The notes under the pieces are model-generated. The model worked only from the letters and a program-made list of their open reading frames with translations. It did not search any database and was not told where the DNA came from. Both the position numbers and the translations under genes were made by a program. A DNA stretch of 64,000 nt from Lachnospiraceae bacterium RM5 (lineage in GTDB: Bacteria; Bacillota; Clostridia; Lachnospirales; Lachnospiraceae): contig FOFK01000011.1 of NCBI GenBank assembly GCA_900110975.1, positions 1 through 64,000 on the forward strand. Reading direction: 5' to 3'. This document shows, piece by piece, positions 54,137-64,000 of the stretch; the stretch's first letter is position 1, and each line of letters starts with the position of its first letter.

Positions 54137-55034
54137 TACGTTTATATATAATATCGGACAGGGAATAAAAAATATTAAAAGAAATAAACTGTTCTCTCTT
54201 GCCTCAGTTGGAACAATTACAGCATGTATTTTCCTTATGGGAATGTTTTATGCGATTATCGCAAACTTCCAGCATATGGTTAAAGAAGCAGAAGAGTCAG
54301 TTTGTATAACAGTATTTTTTAAAGAAGACATAACAGAAGATGGCATTACAAATATAGGAAATCTTATTAAGAGTAAGCCGGAGGTTAGCAAGATAGAATA
54401 TACATCTGCAGATGAGGCATGGCAGGAATTTTCAAAGTTATACTTTGCAGATGATCCGGAACTTGCAGAAGGATTTAAGGATGATAATCCTCTTGCAAAA
54501 TCAGCAAACTATGAAGTTTATTTAAATGATCTCTCAAAACAGTCGGAGGTTGTTAAATATATAAAATCAATAGATGGCGTAAGAAAAGTAAATGATTCGC
54601 CGGTTACAGCAAAATCCCTTACGGATTTTGGTAAGATGGTAGGATACATTTCAATTGCCATTATTATAATATTACTTGGTGTTGCTATTTTCCTTATCAG
54701 CAATACAGTTATGATTGGTATTACTGTAAGAAGGGAAGAAATAAGAATTATGAAGCTTATTGGAGCTTCGGATTTCTTTGTAAGAGCACCATTTATTGTG
54801 GAAGGTGTTATTATCGGACTTATAGGAGCGATTATTCCTGTATGTGTTTTGATGATAATATATGAAAAAGTAATTGTATATCTGATGACACAATTCCAGA
54901 CATTTACAAGTCAGATTTTATTTATTCCATTAAAGGAAATATTTATGATAATTGCTCCTGCAGCACTTATTATTGGAGCAGGAATCGGATTTATTGGAAG
55001 TAAAATTACAATTAGAAAACATTTGAAGGTATAG
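54126..55034 (+). CDS. ftsX: Cell-division membrane protein FtsX
   Basis: 302 residues from ATG 54126 (GGGAG upstream). Four membrane helices (about 25-47, 180-205, 230-255 and 270-295) with the large extracellular loop (about 48-178) that contacts wall hydrolases. NTVMIGITVRREEIRIMKLI is the family block after helix 2. It works with FtsE. Confidence 0.94.
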   Translation: MKISTFIYNIGQGIKNIKRNKLFSLASVGTITACIFLMGMFYAIIANFQHMVKEAEESVCITVFFKEDITEDGITNIGNLIKSKPEVSKIEYTSADEAWQEFSKLYFADDPELAEGFKDDNPLAKSANYEVYLNDLSKQSEVVKYIKSIDGVRKVNDSPVTAKSLTDFGKMVGYISIAIIIILLGVAIFLISNTVMIGITVRREEIRIMKLIGASDFFVRAPFIVEGVIIGLIGAIIPVCVLMIIYEKVIVYLMTQFQTFTSQILFIPLKEIFMIIAPAALIIGAGIGFIGSKITIRKHLKV

Positions 55035-55068
55035 TGTTATAGTTTTGGGAATTTATGGTGGTGCTTAA

Positions 55069-56370
55069 ATGAGAAAAAAATTTAAAAAAATAATATATAC
55101 ATCTGCAGTAATACTTACAGTCTGTATATTATCTGGTGTTGGCAGAGGTATTACAAAAGCTGATTTATATGATGAGCAGGCAAAGGAAGAAGAGCTTGAA
55201 AAGGAATTAGAAGATGCCCAAAGCATACTTGATTCTTTGGAATCATTAAAAAGCGATACTACAGCTTATATTGAATCCATGGATTTAAAATTAAATGAGA
55301 TTGCACAGAATATCATTTATATAAATGGACAGATAGAAGATAAGCAGGCTGAAATAGATGCTACAAATATCGAGATTGAGAATGAGCAGGCAGAAGTTGA
55401 TTCCCAGTACGATGCCATGAAAATCAGAATCAAGTTTATGTATGAGAATGGAAATTCACAGATGCTTGATATGTTTTTTGGAACAGACAGTATTGGAGAG
55501 TTTTTAAAGAAAGCTGAATATATAACAGAATTAACAACATATGACAGACAGATGCTTGATAAATTAAAAGAGGCTGTTGATTTGTTGGAACAGTCAAAAG
55601 CTAAACTTGAACAGGAAGAAGCAGAACTTGAAACATTAAAGGGTGATGCTGAAGCTGAGCAGGCAGAGGTTGAAGTTTTACTTGCAGCAAAAGAAGAAGA
55701 GCTTGCAAATACAAATGCACAGATAGATGAAGCAAATAAAGATATAAGCGCAAAACAGACTGAACTTCAGGAGCAGCAAAATCTTATTGCACAGATGGAA
55801 GCAATTGAAGAAAGAAAAAGGGTAGAAGAAGAGGCAGCAAGACAGGCTGCTGAAGCACTTGCAGCAGCAGAAGCAAGTAAGCAGGCAGAGGATGCCACAA
55901 ATTCAACTAATACTTCTAATGGATCTTCTACAAATTCGGGAAGTTCGTCAGGCAGTTCTTATATACCTACATATGATGGTGGTATTTTTGCCTGGCCATT
56001 GAGAGGATATACAACTATATCCTCTGATTATTCATCAAGAATCAGTCCTATATCAGGACAGCAGGAAAATCATAATGGTATAGATATTCCGGCACCTATA
56101 GGAACACCTATTTATGCAGTATATGATGGAACGGTGGAATGGGCATGGCTTAGTTCTTCAGCAGGAAACTGGATGGGTATATATCATGGAAATGGTATTT
56201 ATTCAGTATATATGCATATGTCAGCATTTGCAGTAAGTTCCGGAACTTATGTGCATAAAGGCGATTTAATCGGATATGTAGGTTCCACAGGATGGTCAAC
56301 AGGACCACATTTACATTTAAGTATACGTGTTAATGGAAGTTATGTTAATCCACATATTTATGTAGGATAA
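55069..56370 (+). CDS. PcsB/EnvC-like M23 peptidoglycan hydrolase
   Basis: 433 residues: signal peptide (about 1-29), a long coiled coil (about 30-265), a Ser/Asn/Thr linker and an M23 LytM domain (about 305-433) with complete zinc motifs HNGIDIP and HLHLS. The coiled coil is the FtsX-binding part in EnvC and PcsB. Encoded 34 bp after ftsX, it is very likely the hydrolase controlled by this FtsEX pair. Confidence 0.92.
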   Translation: MRKKFKKIIYTSAVILTVCILSGVGRGITKADLYDEQAKEEELEKELEDAQSILDSLESLKSDTTAYIESMDLKLNEIAQNIIYINGQIEDKQAEIDATNIEIENEQAEVDSQYDAMKIRIKFMYENGNSQMLDMFFGTDSIGEFLKKAEYITELTTYDRQMLDKLKEAVDLLEQSKAKLEQEEAELETLKGDAEAEQAEVEVLLAAKEEELANTNAQIDEANKDISAKQTELQEQQNLIAQMEAIEERKRVEEEAARQAAEALAAAEASKQAEDATNSTNTSNGSSTNSGSSSGSSYIPTYDGGIFAWPLRGYTTISSDYSSRISPISGQQENHNGIDIPAPIGTPIYAVYDGTVEWAWLSSSAGNWMGIYHGNGIYSVYMHMSAFAVSSGTYVHKGDLIGYVGSTGWSTGPHLHLSIRVNGSYVNPHIYVG

Positions 56371-56400
56371 TATAAAATATAATATCAGGGGATAAAAGCT

Positions 56401-56427
56401 CATGCCGGCATGCCGGCATGGACTTTT
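56401..56427 (+). terminator. Palindromic terminator after the M23 gene
   Basis: A perfect 20-bp palindrome at 56401-56420 built from CATGCCGG and CCGGCATG, followed by seven Ts. The GC-rich stem stands out in AT-rich DNA. Confidence 0.9.
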
Positions 56428-56485
56428 TTTAGACAAAATAAATAATGTAAAATTAATAAGATTTATATTAGAAAGGCGGATACAA

Positions 56486-57850
56486 ATGAAATTTGACTTT
56501 GAAAACGATGAAGAAAATTTAAATGAAGTCGAAAATGAAATTGAAAACAAAAATGAAAATGAAATAGAAGACAAAATAGAAAATGAAGACGAAGATGAAA
56601 AAGAAATAGAATACAAAGAACATTATAAAACTGGCTTATTTACAGGTATTTTAATAGGAGCCGGTTCCATATTTGCTATAATCATTCTTATGACTGTTAT
56701 TTCAGGCTTATCAAAGAATTCTGCCATATCTGACAGAGTAGCAAAGCTTACAGGAAAAGATAAGGAAAGTTATATTTATGATTTGATTGAAGATAAATAT
56801 TATAAGGATGTTGATGAAAAGACCTTAGCTGAAGGTAATTATAAGGGAATGGTTGAAAGTCTTAATGATCCTTATTCTGTTTATTATACAAAAGAGGAAT
56901 TTGAGAAAGTAAAAGAAAGTGACAGTGGAAAATATGTTGGTATTGGAGCAACTGTATCTACCGATGAAGAAACAGGCTATACCATTATAAATGCTGTAAC
57001 AAAAAATTCGTCTGCAGAAGAGGCTGGTATTATAAAGAATGACCTTATTACAAGTGTTGATGGTGAGGATGTTAAAAATTATGATCTTAATGATGTTGTA
57101 AGTAAGGTAAGGGGAGAAGAAGGAACTAAAGTAAAATTAGGTGTTTTAAGAAATGGTGAAACATTAGAATTAGAAGTAACAAGAAAAGAAGTTGAAATAG
57201 AAATTGTTTATACAACAATGTTGGAAGGAAATATCGGATACCTTTATCTTGCACAGTTCAATGAAAACTCTGCAAAGCAGGTTAAGGATGCTCTTGATAA
57301 GCTGAAAAACAGGGGTATGGAAAGACTTATTTTTGATGTCAGGGATAATCCGGGCGGACTTACAGACCAGGTACTTGATATAATGAATAATTTCCTTCCA
57401 AAGGATTCGCTTCTTTTATCTTATAAAGAAAAAGATGGTTCCGGTGAAGAATATAAGGCTACAAGAGATGGAGAATATCAGGATATTCCTATGGTGGTTT
57501 TAGTAGATGGTGGAAGTGCCAGCGCATCAGAGGCGTTTTCAGGATGTATGAAATCTTATGGCAGGGCAAAAATTGTTGGTGAAAAAACTTTTGGAAAAGG
57601 AATAATGCAGGAGCTTTATTCCTTAAGTGATGGTTCTGCAATAAGCCTTACAATTGCAAAATATTATCTTCCGGATGGAAGTAATATCCATGAAGTGGGT
57701 ATAGAACCTGATATTACGGTTGCTTACGAAACAGATGAAAACGGAGAAAATGCTGACATTCCGGCGGAAGATATTCTTGAAAATGAAGATGGGAAATTAT
57801 ATCTTGACTCACAGCTTAAAAAGGCAATAGAAGTTGTTAAAGAAAACTAA
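56486..57850 (+). CDS. S41 carboxy-terminal processing protease
   Basis: 454 residues from ATG 56486 (AAGGCGG upstream). A highly acidic Glu/Asn-rich cytoplasmic tail (about 1-45), one membrane helix (about 52-76), a PDZ domain (GIGATVSTDEETG, SAEEAGIIKNDLITSVDGED) and the S41 catalytic region (DVRDNPGGL; nucleophile Ser in GGSASASEAFSGC; Lys in GEKTFGKGIMQ). It cleaves exported proteins from their C-termini. The acidic tail is longer than usual. It may act on the wall enzymes encoded next to it. Confidence 0.93.
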   Translation: MKFDFENDEENLNEVENEIENKNENEIEDKIENEDEDEKEIEYKEHYKTGLFTGILIGAGSIFAIIILMTVISGLSKNSAISDRVAKLTGKDKESYIYDLIEDKYYKDVDEKTLAEGNYKGMVESLNDPYSVYYTKEEFEKVKESDSGKYVGIGATVSTDEETGYTIINAVTKNSSAEEAGIIKNDLITSVDGEDVKNYDLNDVVSKVRGEEGTKVKLGVLRNGETLELEVTRKEVEIEIVYTTMLEGNIGYLYLAQFNENSAKQVKDALDKLKNRGMERLIFDVRDNPGGLTDQVLDIMNNFLPKDSLLLSYKEKDGSGEEYKATRDGEYQDIPMVVLVDGGSASASEAFSGCMKSYGRAKIVGEKTFGKGIMQELYSLSDGSAISLTIAKYYLPDGSNIHEVGIEPDITVAYETDENGENADIPAEDILENEDGKLYLDSQLKKAIEVVKEN

Positions 57851-57877
57851 TTAAGAATAAAGAAAAGAGAAATACTT

Positions 57878-59869
57878 ATGGCAGATGATAAATTTAAATT
57901 GGTTTCAAAATATAAAGCGACAGGTGATCAGCCTCAGGCGATAAAAAAGATAGTAGAGGGTTTTAAAGAAGGTAACCAGTTTGAAACGCTTATGGGTGTT
58001 ACAGGTTCGGGAAAAACTTTTACTATGGCAAATGTTATTGAAGCACTTAACAGACCGACCCTGGTACTTGCTCATAACAAGACGCTTGCTGCACAGCTTT
58101 ATAGCGAATTTAAGGAGTTTTTTCCTGAAAATGCAGTGGAATATTTTGTATCATACTATGATTATTATCAGCCGGAAGCATATGTACCTTCAACGGATAC
58201 ATATATAGCAAAAGATTCTGCAATTAATGATGAAATAGATAAATTGAGACATTCTGCAGCTGCATCCCTTTCTGAAAGAAGGGATGTAATTATTGTGTCT
58301 TCGGTTTCGTGTATTTACGGACTTGGTGATCCTATAGATTATAAGGAAATGGTGGTATCATTAAGACCGGGAATGATAAAAGACAGGGATGAAGTCATAA
58401 GAGGACTTATAGATATACAGTATCAGAGAAATGAAATGGATTTTAAGAGAGGAACTTTCAGAGTCAGAGGTGATGTGATAGAAATTTTCTTAATTTCTTC
58501 TTCTGATGAAGCTGTAAGAATAGAATTTTTTGGTGATGAGATAGACAGGATATCCTTAATTGATCCTTTGACAGGGAAAATAAAAGCGGATTTAAATCAC
58601 GTTGCAATATTCCCGGGATCCCTTTATATAGCTTCAAAAGAAAAAATTGACAAGGCTGTAGTAGAGATAAAAAAGGAACTTGAAGAAAGAGTAGAATATT
58701 TTAAGGGTGAAGATAAATTTATAGAAGCACAGAGAATAGCTGAGCGAACTAATTATGATGTGGAAATGTTAAAAGAAACGGGATTCTGTTCAGGTATAGA
58801 AAATTATTCAAGGCATTTATCGGGATTAAAACCCGGTGCCACACCTAATACTTTAATGGATTATTTTCCTGAAGATCTGCTTATTATAGTTGATGAATCC
58901 CATATGACAATACCTCAGATTCGCGGAATGTATGCAGGAGATCAGTCAAGAAAACAGACGCTGGTAGATTATGGATTCAGACTTCCATCTGCAAAGGATA
59001 ACAGACCATTAAACTTTGAGGAATTTGAAAATAAAATAGACCAGATGCTTTTTGTATCAGCAACTCCCGGAGATTATGAAAAAGAACATGAACTTTTAAG
59101 GGTGCAGCAGTTCATCCGACCTACGGGACTTTTAGACCCTGAAGTTGATGTAAGACCAATAAAAAATCAGGTTGATGATTTATATGGTGAAATCAATAAA
59201 GAGGTAAAAGATGGTAATAAGGTTTTAGTTACAACGCTTACTAAAAAAATGGCAGAGGATTTAACAGACTATCTTAAGGAAGCAGGAATAAAGGTGAAAT
59301 ATCTGCATTCGGATATTGATACCCTTGAAAGAACTGAGATTATAAGGGATTTAAGACTTGGTGTGTTTGATGTACTTGTTGGAATTAATTTACTAAGAGA
59401 AGGTCTTGATATCCCGGAAATAAGCCTTGTTGCAATACTTGATGCTGATAAGGAAGGATTTTTAAGGTCGGAGACATCTTTAATCCAGACCATTGGAAGA
59501 GCAGCAAGAAATTCTAAAGGTCATGTAATTATGTATGCAGATGTAATGACAGATTCTATGAAAAAAGCCATAGATGAAACAAACAGAAGAAGAGAAATAC
59601 AGAAGAAATATAATGAGGAACATGGAATTACTCCTACAACAATAAATAAGGCTGTAAGAGACAAAATAAGCATTACAAAAGAAGTAATAAAGACAAGTGA
59701 GAGACTTAAAAAAGATAAAGAATCAATGAGCAGAAAAGAACTTGATAATCTTATAAATAAGATAACAAAGCAGATGAAAAAAGCTGCAGCAGAGCTTGAT
59801 TTTGAAACTGCAGCAGAACTTAGGGATGAATTAAAAGAAATAAGAAAGATTATTGAAGAAAATGAGTGA
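57878..59869 (+). CDS. uvrB: Excinuclease ABC subunit B
   Basis: 663 residues. Helicase motif [11 protein letters not shown], the beta-hairpin [18 protein letters not shown] (shown in two parts: [18 protein letters not shown]), motif [15 protein letters not shown] and QTIGRAARN, and the C-terminal UVR motif ([20 protein letters not shown]). It verifies DNA damage in nucleotide excision repair. It overlaps uvrA by 8 bp. Confidence 0.97.
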   Translation: MADDKFKLVSKYKATGDQPQAIKKIVEGFKEGNQFETLMGVTGSGKTFTMANVIEALNRPTLVLAHNKTLAAQLYSEFKEFFPENAVEYFVSYYDYYQPEAYVPSTDTYIAKDSAINDEIDKLRHSAAASLSERRDVIIVSSVSCIYGLGDPIDYKEMVVSLRPGMIKDRDEVIRGLIDIQYQRNEMDFKRGTFRVRGDVIEIFLISSSDEAVRIEFFGDEIDRISLIDPLTGKIKADLNHVAIFPGSLYIASKEKIDKAVVEIKKELEERVEYFKGEDKFIEAQRIAERTNYDVEMLKETGFCSGIENYSRHLSGLKPGATPNTLMDYFPEDLLIIVDESHMTIPQIRGMYAGDQSRKQTLVDYGFRLPSAKDNRPLNFEEFENKIDQMLFVSATPGDYEKEHELLRVQQFIRPTGLLDPEVDVRPIKNQVDDLYGEINKEVKDGNKVLVTTLTKKMAEDLTDYLKEAGIKVKYLHSDIDTLERTEIIRDLRLGVFDVLVGINLLREGLDIPEISLVAILDADKEGFLRSETSLIQTIGRAARNSKGHVIMYADVMTDSMKKAIDETNRRREIQKKYNEEHGITPTTINKAVRDKISITKEVIKTSERLKKDKESMSRKELDNLINKITKQMKKAAAELDFETAAELRDELKEIRKIIEENE

Positions 59870-62693
59870 AATTAAGTATATAAAAATAAAAGGTGCTTCA
59901 GAGCATAACTTAAAACATATAGATCTTAATATACCAAGAGAAAAATTTGTTGTAATAACAGGTCTTAGCGGTTCCGGAAAATCGTCGCTGGCCTTTGATA
60001 CAATATATGCTGAAGGACAGAGAAGATATATGGAATCATTATCTTCTTATGCCAGACAATTCTTAGGACAGATGGAAAAACCAAAGGTTGAAAATATAGA
60101 AGGTTTATCACCTGCTATTTCAATCGACCAGAAGTCAACAAATAAAAATCCACGTTCTACAGTAGGAACGGTAACAGAAATTTATGATTATTTAAGATTA
60201 TTATATGCGAGAATTGGGAAAGTTCATTGCCCTGAATGTGGCAAGCCCATAGAAAAACAGACAGTAGACCAGATGGTTGATAAGATTATGAAACTTCCTG
60301 AAAGAAGTAAGATTATTCTTATGGCACCTGTTGTAAGAGGCAGAAAAGGTGAACATGTAAAATTACTTGAAAATGCAAAAAAATCCGGTTATGTAAGAGT
60401 AAGAATTGATGGGAATATTTATGAGCTTTCAGAAGAAATAAAATTAGAAAAAAATAAGAAACACACTATTGAGATTGTGGTTGACAGACTTATAGTAAAA
60501 GAGGGAATAGAAAGCAGATTATCTGATTCAATTGAGACGGTACTTGGATTAAGCGACGGACTTTTAGTAGTAGATGTTGATGGAAAGAAAGAGCTTAATT
60601 TTAGTAACAGTTTTTCATGTCCTGATTGTGATATAAGCATAAATGAAATACAGCCAAGAAGTTTTTCATTTAATAATCCATACGGAGCCTGTCCTGTATG
60701 TTCAGGTCTTGGGTATAAAATGGAATTTAATGAAGAACTTATGATACCGGACAAAAGCCTTAGCATAAATGAAGGTGCAATTGTTGCAATGGGCTGGCAG
60801 TCAAGCTCAAAAAAAGGAAGCTTTACCCATGCTGTTTTAGAAGCAATGAGCAAAGAATATAAATTTTCATTAGATGAACCATTTTCCAAATTACCTGATA
60901 AAGTGCAGGATGCAATAATACATGGAACAAACGGAAAAGTGCTGAAGGTATATTATGAAGGTCAGAGGGGAAAAGGTGAATATAATGTTGAATTTGAAGG
61001 CCTTGTAAAAAACGTTGAAAGAAGATACAGGGAAACATACTCAGAAACAATGAAATCAGAATATGAACAGTTTATGAGTATCAATAAATGTCCTGAATGT
61101 AAGGGTATGAGATTAAATAAATCATCTCTTGCAGTTACCATAAATGATAAAAATATTTATGAACTGACAACCATGTCCATAAAAGAGATTATGGATTACC
61201 TTGAGAATATGAAACTTAGTGAAGTTGATATGCTTATAGGTGGTGAGATATTAAAAGAGATAAAAGCGAGAATAAAATTCTTATTAGACGTGGGACTTAA
61301 TTATCTTACACTTGCCCGTGCAACGGCAACTTTATCAGGTGGTGAGGCACAGAGAATAAGACTTGCAACGCAGATTGGTTCAGGTCTTGTGGGAGTTGCA
61401 TATATTCTGGATGAACCAAGTATCGGGCTTCATCAGAGGGATAATGATAAACTTATAGCCACATTAAAGAGGTTAAGAGATTTAGGAAATACTCTTATAG
61501 TTGTTGAGCATGATGAAGATACCATGAAAGAGGCTGATTACATAGTGGATATAGGCCCTGGAGCAGGAACCCATGGTGGAGAAGTTGTTGCTTTTGGAAA
61601 TTATAAGGAAATATTAAAAAATAAAAAATCCATAACTGCAGATTATTTATCAGGCAGAAAAGAAATTCTGCTTCCTGATAAAAGAAGAAAGCCAAAGGGC
61701 TGGCTTACAATAAAAGGTGCAAGGGAAAATAATTTAAAAAATATTGATGTTAAGATTCCTCTTGGAGTTATGACCTGTGTAACAGGAGTATCAGGTTCAG
61801 GTAAAAGTTCCCTTACAAATGAGATTTTATTTAAGGCACTTTCAAAGCAGTTAAACAGGGCAAGAACAATTCCTGGCGACCATGATAAAATTCTTGGTGT
61901 AGATAAGCTTGATAAAATAATAGATATCGACCAGTCGCCGATAGGAAGAACTCCAAGATCAAATCCTGCCACATATACAGGCGTTTTTGATCATATCAGG
62001 GATTTGTTTGCAAAGACAAAGGATGCAAGAGAAAGAGGATATACAAAGGGCAGGTTCAGTTTTAATGTGAAGGGTGGCAGGTGTGAAGCCTGCAGTGGAG
62101 ATGGTATTAAAAAAATAGAAATGCATTTTCTGCCTGATGTTTATATTCCTTGTGAAGTATGCGGAGGAAAAAGATATAACAGGGAAACTCTGGAAGTAAA
62201 ATATAAGGACAAAAATATATATGATGTTCTTGAAATGACAGTAGAAGAGGCACTTCCTTATTTTGAAAACATCCCTGCAATATATAAAAAAATAAAAACT
62301 CTTAAGGATGTAGGACTTTCATATATCAAGCTCGGTCAGCCGTCTACTACCCTTTCAGGTGGTGAGGCGCAGAGAATTAAGCTGGCATCAGAACTTAGTA
62401 AAAAGAGTACGGGAAAAACTATATATGTATTAGATGAACCTACTACAGGACTTCATTTTGATGATGTAAATAAACTTGTAAATATACTCAGAAGATTATC
62501 GGAAGATGGCAATACTGTTGTTGTTATAGAGCATAATCTTGATGTCATAAAAGTAAGTGATTATATCATTGATATGGGACCTGAAGGCGGAGAAGGCGGA
62601 GGAGAAGTTATAGCATGCGGAACTCCGGAAGAAATAACGAAAGTTAAAGGGTCATATACGGGGAAATATTTATTACCAAAATTAAAAGGATGA
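59862..62693 (+). CDS. uvrA: Excinuclease ABC subunit A
   Basis: 943 residues from ATG 59862. Two ABC ATPase modules (Walker [10 protein letters not shown] and GVSGSGKSS; signatures [10 protein letters not shown] and [10 protein letters not shown]), three zinc modules (CPECGKP with [19 protein letters not shown] with CEVCGG) and the insertion domain. It finds damaged DNA and loads UvrB. Coupled to uvrB by overlap. Confidence 0.97.
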   Translation: MSEIKYIKIKGASEHNLKHIDLNIPREKFVVITGLSGSGKSSLAFDTIYAEGQRRYMESLSSYARQFLGQMEKPKVENIEGLSPAISIDQKSTNKNPRSTVGTVTEIYDYLRLLYARIGKVHCPECGKPIEKQTVDQMVDKIMKLPERSKIILMAPVVRGRKGEHVKLLENAKKSGYVRVRIDGNIYELSEEIKLEKNKKHTIEIVVDRLIVKEGIESRLSDSIETVLGLSDGLLVVDVDGKKELNFSNSFSCPDCDISINEIQPRSFSFNNPYGACPVCSGLGYKMEFNEELMIPDKSLSINEGAIVAMGWQSSSKKGSFTHAVLEAMSKEYKFSLDEPFSKLPDKVQDAIIHGTNGKVLKVYYEGQRGKGEYNVEFEGLVKNVERRYRETYSETMKSEYEQFMSINKCPECKGMRLNKSSLAVTINDKNIYELTTMSIKEIMDYLENMKLSEVDMLIGGEILKEIKARIKFLLDVGLNYLTLARATATLSGGEAQRIRLATQIGSGLVGVAYILDEPSIGLHQRDNDKLIATLKRLRDLGNTLIVVEHDEDTMKEADYIVDIGPGAGTHGGEVVAFGNYKEILKNKKSITADYLSGRKEILLPDKRRKPKGWLTIKGARENNLKNIDVKIPLGVMTCVTGVSGSGKSSLTNEILFKALSKQLNRARTIPGDHDKILGVDKLDKIIDIDQSPIGRTPRSNPATYTGVFDHIRDLFAKTKDARERGYTKGRFSFNVKGGRCEACSGDGIKKIEMHFLPDVYIPCEVCGGKRYNRETLEVKYKDKNIYDVLEMTVEEALPYFENIPAIYKKIKTLKDVGLSYIKLGQPSTTLSGGEAQRIKLASELSKKSTGKTIYVLDEPTTGLHFDDVNKLVNILRRLSEDGNTVVVIEHNLDVIKVSDYIIDMGPEGGEGGGEVIACGTPEEITKVKGSYTGKYLLPKLKG

Positions 62694-62700
62694 AAAGAAT

Positions 62701-64000
62701 ATGACACCAGAAAATACTAAAACATTAAAAAAAGAAAATAAAATGGGCATCATGCCTGTTAAAAAGCTTGTTATTACAATGTCTTTGCCAATGATGTTTT
62801 CAATGCTCGTGCAGGCTTTGTATAACATAGTTGACTCTATATTTGTATCAAGAATTTCAGAAAGAGCATTATCAGCGGTTACACTTGCTTATCCTATGCA
62901 GAATCTTATGATAGCAGTGGCAACAGGAACGGCTGTAGGTATAAATGCACTTTTGTCAAAATCATTAGGAGAAAAGAATTTTGATAAGGCAAATGATACT
63001 GCAAATAATGGTATTTTAACTACAATACTCAGTTATCTTTTATTTGTTCTTATAGGAATTTTTCTTGTTCCTGTATTTATCAGCTCACAGACATCAGATA
63101 AGATAATTGTGGATTATGGAATTTCTTATACAAAGGTATGCTGTTTCGGTTCACTTGCTTTATTCTGTCAGGTTACTTTTGAAAGATTATTGCAGTCGAC
63201 AGGAAGAACTGTATTTAGCATGATTTCACAGATTACAGGAGCAGTTATTAATATTATATTTGATCCGATTCTTATTTTTGGACTTTTAGGTTTTCCAAAA
63301 CTTGGAGTTACAGGTGCTGCAATAGCAACAGTTTTTGGACAGTTATGTGCAAGTTTAACAGCGCTTTTCTTAAATGTTAAATATAATAAAGACATAAAGA
63401 TAGGACTTAAGAGAGTATTTAATATAAATGATGAAGTTATAAAGAAAATCTATTCAGTTGGTATTCCATCAATACTTATGGTTTCCATAGGTTCCATAAT
63501 GACATATTTTATGAATAGAATTCTTGGAACTTTTTCATCTACTGCAACTGCAGTATTCGGGGTATATTTCAAACTTCAAAGTTTCTTCTTTATGCCGGTA
63601 TTTGGTCTAAATAACGGAATTATACCTGTGCTTGCATATAATCTTGGAGCAAAGAGAAAAGACAGAATAAAAGAAACTTTAAAATTTGCTTTATTACTGG
63701 CATTTATTATGATGCTTACAGGAACTTTATGTTTTGAATTAATGCCTGATAAGCTTTTGACACTTTTTAATGCAGGAGAAAAAATGATAAAAATCGGTGT
63801 ACCTGCAATGAGAATAATAGCACTGCATTTTCCTATAGCAGCAGTATCCATTATTCTTATATCCACATTCCAGGCATTTTCAAAAAGTATGTATTCACTT
63901 GTGGTATCAGTATGCAGACAGTTAGTTGTTCTTATTCCTGTTGCATATTTCCTTGCAAAAACAGGCGTGCTTAATAATGTATGGTGGTGCTTTGTATGTG
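62701..64000 (+). CDS. MATE-family efflux transporter (3' end outside the window)
   Basis: The frame is open from ATG 62701 to the window end (433 codons seen). Twelve-helix MATE pattern with PMMFSMLVQALYNIVDSIFV, an internal repeat (PSILMVSIGSIMTYFMNRIL) and GAAIATVFGQ. MATE proteins export drugs or cations using Na+ or H+ gradients. AGGATG precedes the start 8 bp after uvrA. Confidence 0.9.
   Translation, partial: MTPENTKTLKKENKMGIMPVKKLVITMSLPMMFSMLVQALYNIVDSIFVSRISERALSAVTLAYPMQNLMIAVATGTAVGINALLSKSLGEKNFDKANDTANNGILTTILSYLLFVLIGIFLVPVFISSQTSDKIIVDYGISYTKVCCFGSLALFCQVTFERLLQSTGRTVFSMISQITGAVINIIFDPILIFGLLGFPKLGVTGAAIATVFGQLCASLTALFLNVKYNKDIKIGLKRVFNINDEVIKKIYSVGIPSILMVSIGSIMTYFMNRILGTFSSTATAVFGVYFKLQSFFFMPVFGLNNGIIPVLAYNLGAKRKDRIKETLKFALLLAFIMMLTGTLCFELMPDKLLTLFNAGEKMIKIGVPAMRIIALHFPIAAVSIILISTFQAFSKSMYSLVVSVCRQLVVLIPVAYFLAKTGVLNNVWWCFVC

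Noticed and set aside
56402-56485. Upstream ATG start for the CtpA protease
   Set aside because: It lies inside the palindromic terminator of the preceding gene. ATG 56486 has a proper ribosome site and gives a normal acidic start.

Overview
The window is low-GC DNA with Gram-positive translation signals: strong AGGAGG-type ribosome sites and some TTG/GTG starts. The gene set (PadR-DUF1700-DUF4097 module, SGNH esterase, FtsEX with a PcsB-like hydrolase, UvrBA, DUF885 lipoprotein, double-glycine bacteriocins) fits a Clostridia species of the Lachnospiraceae type. I cannot name the species from sequence alone. I saw no rRNA or tRNA gene.

Layout. 1-3619: the right end of what looks like a cell-surface polysaccharide region (twin hairpin repeats, a 58-codon ORF, a MurJ-like flippase and a Wzx-like flippase). 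3642-5564 (-): a membrane sensor with Cache and HD-GYP domains and a C-terminal receiver-like domain. 5726-5918: a hairpin repeat pair in the likely leader of a sirtuin gene. 5942-14726: sirtuin, then a tightly packed run of membrane and envelope genes of unknown purpose (coiled-coil membrane protein, propeller-like protein, CvpA-like protein, polytopic protein, GT2-like protein with an eroded DxD site, bactofilin-like beta-solenoid, TM198-like protein), ending in glycerol kinase. 14774-21499: lipase-like hydrolase, small alarmone synthetase, DUF885 lipoprotein, VanZ-like protein, a MITE-like palindromic element and a PadR/DUF1700/DUF4097 operon with twin operators.

21500-38202 is an AT-rich, duplicated and partly decayed bacteriocin island. 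Five promoters carry TCGTCG direct repeats with an exact 20-bp period, and the last repeat lies exactly 37 bp before the same -10 element in every copy; this is the architecture expected for a LytTR response regulator. They lead to double-glycine precursors at 25906 and 35013, to a leader-deleted precursor at 24504, to small membrane genes with no precursor (22268) and to a decayed junction (23803). The island also encodes a C39-peptidase ABC exporter, an HlyD-type accessory protein, a Big_2 surface protein, a GyrI-like protein, an M50-like HExxH membrane protein and many small paralogous membrane proteins (immunity candidates). It ends in a LytTR regulator, an AgrC-like kinase, two tiny aromatic peptides of 21 and 22 residues, and a terminator. 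The most coherent reading is a quorum-sensing bacteriocin system whose inducer is either one of the two micropeptides or the short-core double-glycine peptide at 30615.

38223-64000 is mostly housekeeping: SseB-domain protein, secreted SGNH esterase pair, metG, a TatD-type DNase, rsmA, tadA, a glycerophosphodiesterase, rfbD, HD hydrolase, CvfB-like protein, a 6 x 64-bp hairpin array, RidA, a sugar-ABC ATPase, a CdaR-like regulator, ftsE-ftsX-PcsB-like hydrolase-CtpA protease, uvrB-uvrA, and a MATE transporter cut by the window end.
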